Part shown: positions 1 through 6,700 of the stretch, one piece after another
Layout of the letters: every line of letters starts with the position of its first letter
Position numbering within the stretch: the first letter of the stretch is position 1
DNA from: Nostoc sp. CHAB 5715
GTDB lineage: Bacteria > Cyanobacteriota > Cyanobacteriia > Cyanobacteriales > Nostocaceae
Length of the DNA stretch: 8,873 bases
Direction: 5' to 3'
NCBI RefSeq assembly: GCF_020829685.1
Contig: NZ_JAIVFR010000210.1
Location: 1-8,873, forward strand
Notes under the pieces: generated by a model
What the model saw: the letters and a program-made list of their open reading frames with translations, nothing else
Database searches by the model: none
Told to the model about the DNA's origin: nothing
Program-made: the position numbers and the translations under genes

Positions 1-9
1 TTATTTTTT

Positions 10-636
10 ATGAAAAAAATATTTATTATTTCAGGTATTCTTTTCACATTTTTCTTCTCTTCCGGTTTCGGCATTGGTGAAAATAACAATGTGGCAAAGA
101 AAGAAATTAGTCAAAGACAGACTTTACGTCAAACACAAACAGCTGAATCACAAGCTTTTATTTCAGAGAAGCTGAATGAGGCAGCCCAATCCGAAGAAAA
201 AGCCATTAACCAAAAGAGTATTTATCGAATCAACTCTAATAATAATAAGCCAGAGGTTTATCTTGATGGCTTTACGAACATCAGTGATTTGGCTTTCGAT
301 CCTAAAGGCAATCTGTACGTTCTAGAATTTGCGGCTAACTCAATATCATCATCATCTGAAATCCCAATTGGTACTCTAACCCGTGTCGCTCTTGATGGAA
401 CTCGTACAGTCATCACCAATAAATTAATCACTCCTACTGCTCTATCGCTTGCCTCTGATGGTGCGATTTATGTCACAAATAATGGTTTTCAGGCAGGAGA
501 AGGGCAAATCCTTCGTATTGTGCCTAAAAATGACTCAACTTCAATTCCCGAACCAGCTTCTACATTCAGTCTGTTAGTCTTTGGTGCTTACGGTATGCTT
601 TCATTGCTACAGCATAAACAGAAATCGATTAAGTAG
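10..636 (+). CDS. Short ScyD/ScyE-family secreted protein with PEP-CTERM-like anchor
   Basis: This 208-residue exported protein has a Lys-Lys start and a hydrophobic segment at about residues 4-22, read as a signal peptide. Residues 27-70 are polar, Gln/Glu-rich and probably helical. From residue 71 (SIYRINSNNNKPEVYLDGF) to 171 the sequence follows the ScyD/ScyE family, with two NHL/beta-propeller-like strands: DLAFDPKGNLYVLEFA (93-108) and LSLASDGAIYVTNNGF (145-160). The tail is PEP-CTERM-like: Pro180-Glu181-Pro182, a hydrophobic stretch at about 185-200, then basic residues. Members I know of are roughly twice as long, so most propeller blades are missing and a complete propeller is unlikely. 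ScyD and ScyE are named from the scytonemin cluster, but paralogs are common in cyanobacteria, and nothing here shows scytonemin genes nearby. The frame is open to the left edge, so an earlier start cannot be excluded; Met10 was chosen because the signal peptide begins there. The family call is fairly secure; the function is unknown. No operon link with the downstream genes is evident. Confidence 0.75.
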   Translation: MKKIFIISGILFTFFFSSGFGIGENNNVAKKEISQRQTLRQTQTAESQAFISEKLNEAAQSEEKAINQKSIYRINSNNNKPEVYLDGFTNISDLAFDPKGNLYVLEFAANSISSSSEIPIGTLTRVALDGTRTVITNKLITPTALSLASDGAIYVTNNGFQAGEGQILRIVPKNDSTSIPEPASTFSLLVFGAYGMLSLLQHKQKSIK

Positions 637-794
637 TCGTCATAAACATCAAGTCTCATTCTCTGAGGTAGTTCCAGAGCAACTCACGATTGCCTGATTG
701 TCAAATTTTATTTTTTCCATATTTGTTCAGATCGTCAATGGCAATCTGTACACTCAATTCTTGTGTTCAAGTTTTGGCGTTATATTTTCAAGTC

Positions 795-812
795 AGCCAT
801 CATGATCTGGCT
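795..812. promoter_or_regulatory. Small inverted repeat, possible operator
   Basis: AGCCA (795-799) and TGGCT (808-812) are exact reverse complements around an 8-base centre, TCATGATC, which itself contains the palindrome TCATGA. The site sits about 60 bases before the start codon of the adenylating-enzyme gene, where a regulator could bind. It is short enough to occur by chance, no regulator gene is visible, and no known binding motif is matched. Confidence 0.2.
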
Positions 813-858
813 ACCTCCACTAGATATAGAAAACTGAAAAATGGTACTTTCATAGAAT

Positions 859-863
859 AGGAG
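859..863 (+). promoter_or_regulatory. Ribosome binding site of the adenylating-enzyme gene
   Basis: AGGAG lies 10 bases before ATG 874. The spacing is at the long end of the normal range but supports this start over later Met codons. Confidence 0.6.
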
Positions 864-873
864 TATAAAAATC

Positions 874-2226
874 ATGAGGTATTGGCTACTAGAAAGACTA
901 GATGAGTTTGAAGAAAATATTGCTATTATCTGGCAAGAGCAACAATATACCTATAAGCAACTATCAGAGCAAGTAGTCAAGTGGCAGCACGAACTTAGCA
1001 ATTATGACATTTGGGCAGGGGAGAGCGTCGCCCTCCACGGAGACTACTCATTTAAAACCTGTACATTGCTTTTAGCATTGATTGCCAATCGCAACATTGT
1101 TGTACCATTGACTTCATTAGTACCCGAAAAGAAAGCAAAGTTCCTAGAAATTGCTAGAGTCGGAGCTATATTTGAGTTTAGTAACAATGACACTTGGAGC
1201 TTCAACCGACGGAAAATAAATGATCGCCAACCACTACTCGATCATCTGCGTATACAGGGTGAATCAGGACTGGTACTCTTTACTTCTGGATCTACAGGAG
1301 AGAGTAAAGCTGTACTACTTAGCTTTGACAAAATTTTAGAAAAGTTCAAGGAACGTCGTCCCCAATTGCGAACTTTGGCCTTTCTTTTACTCGATCATAT
1401 TGGCGGAATTAACACATTACTTCATATTCTCAGCAATGGTGGAACAGTAATATCTATTGATGAGCGCAGCCCACAGTCTGTATGCCGAGCTATTGAACAA
1501 TATCGTGTACAGTTACTGCCTACAACACCAACTTTTCTAAATATGCTGTTGATTTCCGAAGCATACAAGCATTATGATCTCTCATCCTTGGAATTGATCA
1601 CCTATGGTACAGAGCCTATGCCTATCAGCACTTTAGAGTACCTTAACAAGGTTCTTCCGTGGGTGCGACTGAAACAGACATACGGTCTTTCTGAACTAGG
1701 CATACCCCAGACTCAGTCTCGGAATTCAAACTCTCTTTGGGTAAAGGTAGGTGGTGAAGGTTTTGAAACAAAGGTAGTAAAAGGTAATCTATGGATTCGA
1801 GCCAAATCTGCAATGCTGGGTTATCTCAATGCTCCTTCACCCTTTGACGAAGCAGGCTGGTTTAATACCGGAGATGCAGTAGAAGTGGACGGTGAATATA
1901 TTCGTATTCTTGGCCGTACCTCGGAGATTATTAATGTAGGTGGCGAAAAAGTATATCCAGCTGAGGTAGAGAGTGTTTTACTCCAAATGGATAATATTCG
2001 AGATGCTACTGTCCGAGGTCAAGCCAATCCTGTCACCGGGAACGTGGTTGTAGCAACAGTGAATCTGTTTGAACCGGAAGAGCCAAGGTCCATAGAACGA
2101 CGGATGCGAGAGTTCTGCAAAGACCGCTTGGCTGCATATAAAATTCCAGTTTTCCTAGAAATTAGTAAGGAGAAGCAGTATAGCGATCGCTTTAAGAGAA
2201 TGAGAAACAAATATCGAGCAGTGTAA
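874..2226 (+). CDS. Stand-alone acyl-adenylating enzyme (ANL superfamily, acyl-CoA/acyl-ACP ligase type)
   Basis: It is predicted to activate a carboxylic acid with ATP to an acyl-AMP and pass it to a thiol, most likely the pantetheine arm of the discrete ACP encoded at 3349-3762. Visible motifs are the P-loop FTSGSTGESK (136-145), YGLSE (270-274), the ATP-ribose site FNTGD (330-334), the hinge region GRTSEIINVGGEKVYPAEVE (347-366) and a C-terminal Lys441-x-x-Arg444 in the position of the catalytic A10 lysine. The A10 segment (YSDRFKRMR, 436-444) departs from the usual P-x-T-x-S-G-K form. At 450 residues it is shorter than fatty-acyl-AMP ligases (about 580), and no FAAL-type insertion is recognised; it resembles the short ligases sometimes seen beside ACP and SDR genes. 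There is no fused carrier domain, so the partner must act in trans. The substrate cannot be read from the sequence. It is the first biosynthetic gene, 394 bp ahead of the SDR gene. Enzyme class is secure; substrate and acceptor are inferred. Confidence 0.9.
   Translation: MRYWLLERLDEFEENIAIIWQEQQYTYKQLSEQVVKWQHELSNYDIWAGESVALHGDYSFKTCTLLLALIANRNIVVPLTSLVPEKKAKFLEIARVGAIFEFSNNDTWSFNRRKINDRQPLLDHLRIQGESGLVLFTSGSTGESKAVLLSFDKILEKFKERRPQLRTLAFLLLDHIGGINTLLHILSNGGTVISIDERSPQSVCRAIEQYRVQLLPTTPTFLNMLLISEAYKHYDLSSLELITYGTEPMPISTLEYLNKVLPWVRLKQTYGLSELGIPQTQSRNSNSLWVKVGGEGFETKVVKGNLWIRAKSAMLGYLNAPSPFDEAGWFNTGDAVEVDGEYIRILGRTSEIINVGGEKVYPAEVESVLLQMDNIRDATVRGQANPVTGNVVVATVNLFEPEEPRSIERRMREFCKDRLAAYKIPVFLEISKEKQYSDRFKRMRNKYRAV
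2183..2190. repeat. HIP1 palindrome GCGATCGC
   Basis: This octamer is the highly iterated palindrome of cyanobacterial genomes. Here it lies within the 3' end of the adenylating-enzyme gene and fixes codons 437-439 (Ser-Asp-Arg), next to the catalytic-lysine segment. Further exact copies occur in the PKS gene at 4541-4548, 4670-4677, 7106-7113 and 8210-8217. Five in under 9 kb is far more than chance and supports a cyanobacterial source. Confidence 0.85.
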
Positions 2227-2301
2227 TTCTGCTTTAAAGAAATGTCACAACTAATCTCATATCGGTTACAAACACTAGCAAATGCTGATTTTTCATCTCT
2301 C

Positions 2302-2306
2302 AGGAG
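2302..2306 (+). promoter_or_regulatory. Ribosome binding site of the mini-ORF
   Basis: AGGAG is 6 bases before ATG 2313. It is better placed than the site of the adenylating-enzyme gene, and it is the main reason for taking the mini-ORF seriously. Confidence 0.4.
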
Positions 2307-2312
2307 TTCCCA

Positions 2313-2387
2313 ATGGCAGATTTGACAACTAGCCAGTTAGAAAACGAGTCTTTCTCATATCAAGTTATTTCTGAAAACTTGTGCTGA
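2313..2387 (+). CDS. Possible 24-residue peptide or 5' remnant of a lost gene
   Basis: ATG to TGA encodes 24 residues, beginning MADLTTSQLENESF and ending SENLC. I do not recognise it. It is acidic and polar with a single C-terminal Cys, and has no signal peptide or membrane segment. It starts 86 bases after the adenylating-enzyme stop, and its stop lies 23 bases before the left end of the MITE-like element. It could be a real small peptide, a leader ORF, or the surviving start of a gene whose remainder was lost when this gap was rearranged. Only the ribosome binding site and reading frame support it, so chance is quite possible. Confidence 0.3.
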   Translation: MADLTTSQLENESFSYQVISENLC

Positions 2388-2481
2388 GAATTTGTAATCT
2401 ACTGACAACAGACTTATACCATTTCACGAAAAATCTGATACAGATGTAAACCCTGAAAGCTTTGCTGCATCTAAGTTTTTT

Positions 2482-2495
2482 AATTGCGAATTGCG
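2482..2495. repeat. Tandem heptamer AATTGCG x2
   Basis: Two exact copies of AATTGCG run at 2482-2488 and 2489-2495. Short tandem heptamers of this type are typical of heterocystous cyanobacterial intergenic DNA. They lie inside the MITE-like element, and a related GTGAATTGG occurs at its right end. Confidence 0.6.
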
Positions 2496-2514
2496 TTAGC
2501 GCAGCGTTAGCGAG
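2493..2514. repeat. Tandem 11-mer GCGTTAGCGCA / GCGTTAGCGAG
   Basis: Two adjacent 11-base units (2493-2503 and 2504-2514) agree at 9 of 11 positions. They begin the GC-rich core of the MITE-like element. Their composition contrasts strongly with the flanks, which suggests this core is an acquired repeat. Confidence 0.6.
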
Positions 2515-2527
2515 TCTTGCCTACGGC

Positions 2528-2546
2528 ACGCTCCGCGAACGAGCGT
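2528..2546. repeat. 6-bp-stem hairpin in the GC-rich repeat core
   Basis: ACGCTC (2528-2533) pairs exactly with GAGCGT (2541-2546) around a 7-base loop, CGCGAAC. No T-run follows on either strand, so it is treated as structure of the repeat rather than a terminator. Confidence 0.4.
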
Positions 2547-2620
2547 CATTGTGAATTGGTATTAGTCGGGTCTTGAAATGAGCATTTAGTCATATCAAAA
2601 AATTTTCACTCTTAGCAAAT

Positions 2621-3355
2621 ATGTCTCAGCAACAAGTTATTCTGATCAGTGGCGGTAGCAGAGGTTTGGGAAGCGCTCTTGTTTCCAATTTTCTTGAGCT
2701 TGGTCATATAGTTGCTACCTTTAGCCGTTCATGCACACCTTTTATCGAAGAACTGCATTCTCGCAATCTCGATCAATCTTTCCTGTGGGAATCGATAGAT
2801 GGTACTGATTATGAGCAAGTTAAGCAATTTGTCATGTCTATCGCAAAACGCTATGGTCGCCTCGATGTTCTGATTAACAACGCAGGTGTAGGAGTTGATG
2901 GCATCCTTGCACTGATGCGAGCTTCAGACATACATCAAGGAATTGCACTCAACCTTGAAGGCTCGATACATCTGATCCAAGCTTGCTCAAGAATTATGTT
3001 ACAACAACAAACCGGAAGCATTATCAATATATCTTCAGTGAATGCAGTCCGGGGACATGCAGGAGTTGCTGTCTACAGTGCTACCAAGGCAGCTCTGGAT
3101 GGACTTACTCGCAGCTTGGCACGGGAGCTTGGTCCTAGAGGTATCCGCGTCAATTCGGTAGCACCGGGATATTTTGAAAGCACGATGGTAGAAACGCTGA
3201 CAACAGAACAACGCAACCGCATCATCCGACGGACTCCTCTGGGAAGATTAGGCACAATCAATGACATGGTGGGGGCGATTCAGTTTCTACTTTCACCAAA
3301 TGCACAGTTTATCACAGGACAGACGCTTGTAATAGACGGAGGAATCACATGTTAA
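2621..3355 (+). CDS. FabG-like short-chain dehydrogenase/reductase
   Basis: This complete classical SDR has 244 residues, the usual FabG length. It shows the NAD(P)-binding glycine motif GGSRGLG (11-17), NNAG (86-89), Asn111, Ser139, and Tyr152-x-x-x-Lys156, with the normal 13-residue Ser-Tyr spacing. The Asn-Ser-Tyr-Lys catalytic set is therefore intact. The C-terminus GQTLVIDGG is also typical. Arg14 after GGS suggests NADPH use, as in FabG. FabG enzymes reduce 3-oxoacyl-ACP in the cytoplasm. Here it overlaps the ACP gene by 7 bp and precedes a PKS that has its own KR, so it more likely reduces or oxidises the ACP-bound starter before extension (inference). No good ribosome binding site precedes ATG 2621, which lies 54 bp after the MITE-like element. 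The start is chosen because the beta-alpha-beta fold begins at residue 5. A housekeeping fabG role is less likely given this context. Confidence 0.9.
   Translation: MSQQQVILISGGSRGLGSALVSNFLELGHIVATFSRSCTPFIEELHSRNLDQSFLWESIDGTDYEQVKQFVMSIAKRYGRLDVLINNAGVGVDGILALMRASDIHQGIALNLEGSIHLIQACSRIMLQQQTGSIINISSVNAVRGHAGVAVYSATKAALDGLTRSLARELGPRGIRVNSVAPGYFESTMVETLTTEQRNRIIRRTPLGRLGTINDMVGAIQFLLSPNAQFITGQTLVIDGGITC
3338..3343 (+). promoter_or_regulatory. Ribosome binding site of the ACP gene
   Basis: GGAGGA lies 5 bases before ATG 3349, within the last codons of the SDR gene. It is the strongest site in the window and favours 3349 over the in-frame Met at 3370. Confidence 0.7.
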
Positions 3356-3762
3356 AGCAGCCAGAAGCAATGCCAAATTTAGAACAGATTATCCACGAAA
3401 CAGTTCTGCAAATTGTCCAGCAGCAATCTTCAACAATTTCTGAAATTAAAAATGACCAGAAGTTGAATACAGAGTTGAGCTTTAGTTCCCTTGATCTCGC
3501 TCAACTTGTCGCTGTTCTGGAATTGAAATTAGAAGCTGACCCATTTGCCAAGCTAGTACCGATTACTAGCATTCGTACAGTGGGTGACTTGTATAATGCC
3601 TACTGCAAGTGCTTCTCAACCACAGAGGAGCAAGAAGAACAGCCTGGTTTTGAACAAAGCCAAAACCGCGTTCAGGCTCGTCTTCGGGCATCAGTGAATC
3701 GACAGGCAGAACGCAGACAAAAATTATCGGCAGAAGTAGAAGAGGGAAAAAAAGATGAATAA
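3349..3762 (+). CDS. Discrete acyl carrier protein with charged C-terminal tail
   Basis: A 137-residue protein whose residues 10-90 have the ACP pattern: helix 1 (LEQIIHETVLQIV), an acidic/polar loop, then ELSFSSLDLAQLVAVLE (42-58) in place of the usual GxDSLxxxEL motif. Ser47 is the likely 4'-phosphopantetheine site. The canonical Asp before it is Ser46 and the usual Gly is Ser44, which is unusual. Residues about 92-137 extend beyond a normal ACP and are Glu/Gln/Arg/Lys-rich, probably helical, and could dock on the PKS or on the adenylating enzyme. It probably receives the acyl group from the adenylating enzyme and hands it to the PKS KS. The gene overlaps SDR by 7 bp (ATGTTAA) and PKS by 8 bp, implying translational coupling. 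The ACP fold is likely; activity as a holo-ACP is inferred. Confidence 0.82.
   Translation: MLKQPEAMPNLEQIIHETVLQIVQQQSSTISEIKNDQKLNTELSFSSLDLAQLVAVLELKLEADPFAKLVPITSIRTVGDLYNAYCKCFSTTEEQEEQPGFEQSQNRVQARLRASVNRQAERRQKLSAEVEEGKKDE
3742..3745 (+). promoter_or_regulatory. Ribosome binding site of the PKS gene
   Basis: GAGG lies 9 bases before ATG 3755, within the end of the ACP gene. It supports a start that overlaps the ACP stop, because the KS fold begins only 13 residues later. Confidence 0.55.
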
Positions 3763-6700
3763 TGATTCATATACTCTTAATCATTCTAATAGCATAGCCA
3801 TTATTGGTATGAGCTGTCGCTTTCCAGGAGCAAGAAATGTTGATGAGTTCTGGCAAAATCTGAAAAATGGAGTGGAATCTATCTCATTTTTCTCTGATGA
3901 TGAACTGAAGACGAATGGCATAGATCCTTCTCTACTCAAGGAGCCGAATTATGTGAAAGCGGCACCCATCTTAGATGAAGTTGAATATTTTGATGCTTCT
4001 TTTTTTGAATACTCTCCCAAAGAAGCTGAATTCATGGATCCACAACATCGCTTTTTTTTAGAGTGTTCTTGGGAAGCATTGGAAAATGCTGGTTATAACT
4101 CTACAAATTACAAAGGAGCAATTGGAGTATATGCCGGTGCTGGTGGCAGCATCAGTAGCTATTTGCTTGCCTACGCCGATAGAAATCGTAATTTTGTTGG
4201 TTCAACTGGTAGTTTTCAACATATAGGAAATGATAAAGATTTTCTGACGACTCGCGTTTCCTTTAAACTCAACCTGAAAGGACCGAGTGTTACAGTTCAA
4301 ACTGCTTGCTCTACTTCATTAGTTTCTGTGCATTTAGCTTGCCAAAGTTTACTCAATGGCGAATGTGACATGGCTCTGGCTGGAGGCGTAACTATTAGGG
4401 TTCCTCACAAAGCAGGTTACTTTACGCAGGAGGGAGGAATCGTTTCTGCCGATGGACATTGTAGAGCATTTGATGCCAAAGCGCAGGGAACAATTTTTGG
4501 CAGTGGAGTGGGAGTTGTGGTTTTAAAGCCACTAGAAAATGCGATCGCCGATGGAGATTGTATTTATGCGGTAATTAAAGGTTCGGCTATTAATAACGAT
4601 GGTAGTTCAAAAATTAGCTATACTGCGTCTAGTGTAGATGGACAAGCACAGGCAATTGCCGAGGCTTTGGCGATCGCGCAAGTTGAACCGGAGACTGTTA
4701 CATACATAGAAGCACATGGAACAGGAACATCACTAGGCGATCCCTTAGAAATTACTGCACTTACCCAAGTTTTTCGTACTAGTACCCACAAGCAGGGCTT
4801 TTGCGCTCTTGGTTCAGTCAAAACCAACATTGGTCATTTAGAAGCCGCCGCCGGAATTGCAGGTCTCATCAAGACAGTCCTCGCCCTCAAACATCAATAT
4901 TTACCTCCCAGCCTACACTTTGAAGAACCTAATCCCAAAATTGACTTTGCCAGCAGCCCATTTTATGTCAATACAACATTGTCTGAATGGAAAACAGACA
5001 TTACCCCGCGCCGAGCTGGGGTTAATTCTCTGGGGATTGGGGGTACCAACGCTTACCTAGTGTTGGAAGAAGCACCGAGATTGGCAAAGGTGACAACAGC
5101 AATAGAAAGACCACGGCAGTTATTAACCCTCTCAGCCAAAAGCCAAACAGCACTGCGAGAAATAGCTACAAAATATGAACAGCATTTAAAAGCCAACCGT
5201 TCACAATCACTAGCAGACATCTGCTTCACAGCCAACACAGGACGCAGCCACTTTGCCCACCGCCTCACAGTCAGTGCCGCATCCACAGCCGAAATAGGTG
5301 CACAACTAGCCGCCTTCCTCAGCGAAAAACAACAACCAGGAGTAGAAAACAGAGAAATACTCAGCAGCCAAAAACCCAAAATCGCCTTTCTCTTCACAGG
5401 ACAAGGCTCCCAATATATACGCATGGGAAGGCAACTCTATGACACCCAACCCACCTTTCGTCAGATACTGGACAAATGTGACGCACTAGTAAGTCCATAT
5501 CTGGGTCAGTCACTACTGTCAGTACTCTACCCAGAAACTGGCATTACCTCACCAATAGACGAAACCGCCTACACCCAACCAGCCCTGTTTGCACTAGAGT
5601 ACGCAGTCGCACAACTATGGCGTACTTGGGGAATAGAACCGAGTATCGTCATTGGGCATAGTCTTGGGGAATATGTCGCAGCTTGTATAGCCGGAGTATT
5701 CAGCTTAGAAGATGGGCTGAGATTGGTAGCACAACGAGGAAAGTTAATGCAATCTCTACCAGCTAATGGGCAAATGGTAGCAGTGTTTGCAAATGCAGCC
5801 AAAGTCACAGAACTGATTGCACCCTACGCCCCAGCGGTAGTCATTGCGGCTGAGAACACACCAGAGAACATTGTGATTTCTGGCGAGAACACAGACATTG
5901 AGGCAGTACTGACAAAATTGAAGTCCGAAAGCATCCACTACCAAAGGCTGAGTGTATCCCACGCCTTTCACTCACCTTTAATGCAACCGATGTTAAACGA
6001 GTTTAAACAAGTAGCAAAACAGGTAAAATATGCTACTCCCAAAATCGAATTAATTTCTAACGTGAGTGGGCAAATGGTGTCAGGTTCACAGATGAGCCAA
6101 GCCCAGTATTGGTGTGAACATATCCTCCAGCCAGTGAGATTTAGCCAAGGGATGACAACACTACAGCAGCAAGGAGTGGAGATATTTTTGGAGGTGGGGT
6201 CGAGTCCGATGCTCTTGGGAATGGGAAGACAGTGTTTACCTAAGACTGAGGGAGCATGGCTGCCTTCATTACGCCAGGGACAGGATGATTGGCAGCAAAT
6301 GCTCCATAGTTTGGCGGTATTGTATGTTCATGGTTGTGCGGTGGATTGGGTGGGATTTGACCGCGATTATCAACGCTGTCGGGTTGCACTGCCTACTTAT
6401 CCTTTCCAGCGTCAACGCTTTTGGCTGGAGGCGGTCGAATCTCGAAGCACGCTATCACTTTCTGCTGAAAGTACCGCTAAAATTCACCCCTTTCTGGGTC
6501 AGCGACTACAATCACCTTTAAAGGAAATTCAATTTGAGGCTAAGTTTAGTAAAGATACACTGGCTTTTTTAGATGATCATCGCATTTATGACGTTGTAGT
6601 AGTGCCTGGCGCTTGTTACGTATCGATGATCTTGTCTGCGGCGCAAGAAGTCTTTGGCAGAAGTGCCTGCGTTGTGGAGGATGTAATTTTCCCTCAAGCA

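Larger units (their letters stand above)
637..873. other. Intergenic region upstream of the adenylating-enzyme gene
   Basis: No coding region or RNA gene is recognised in these 237 bases. A weak hairpin (CTCTG at 661-665 with CAGAG at 675-679) follows the ScyD/ScyE-like gene but has no adjoining T-run, so it is not called a terminator. A palindrome lies at 795-812 and a ribosome binding site at 859-863. No convincing -35/-10 pair stands out, although the promoter of the biosynthetic genes most likely lies here. Confidence 0.5.
2411..2567. mobile_element. MITE-like element with imperfect terminal inverted repeats
   Basis: The left end GACTTATACCATTTCAC (2411-2427) matches the reverse complement of the right end (2551-2567, GTGAATTGGTATTAGTC) at 15 of 17 positions. 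The 157-bp element carries no coding frame. Its interior holds tandem AATTGCG heptamers, a tandem 11-mer and a GC-rich hairpin unlike the AT-rich surroundings. Small non-coding elements of this kind are dispersed in Nostoc-type genomes, which I recall from general knowledge; no copy number can be checked here. No clear target-site duplication was found at the ends. It separates the adenylating-enzyme gene from SDR-ACP-PKS and could bring a terminator or promoter-like activity, though none is evident. Confidence 0.5.
2227..2620. other. 394-bp gap between the adenylating-enzyme and SDR genes
   Basis: The gap contains no full gene. Its left part has a 24-codon mini-ORF with a good ribosome binding site (2302-2387). 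Its right part is a MITE-like repeat element (2411-2567). The remaining 53 bases before the SDR start are AT-rich with no clear ribosome binding site. No convincing rho-independent terminator is visible after the adenylating-enzyme gene, so read-through into the SDR-ACP-PKS genes remains possible. Confidence 0.6.

Noticed and set aside
661..679. Hairpin CTCTG...CAGAG after the ScyD/ScyE-like gene as a terminator
   Set aside because: The stem is only five pairs with a bulge beyond, and the nearest T-rich stretch is about 25 bases further on.
874..2226. Fatty-acyl-AMP ligase (FAAL) as in lipopeptide clusters
   Set aside because: The protein is about 130 residues shorter than typical FAALs and no FAAL-specific insertion was recognised.
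2276..2295. AGCAAATGCT followed by TTTTT as a terminator of the adenylase gene
   Set aside because: The effective stem is three or four A/T-containing pairs with a loop too small to be stable.
2411..2567. CRISPR array or tRNA in the repeat-rich gap
   Set aside because: There are only two adjacent short units with no spacers, and no cloverleaf or T-loop sequence.
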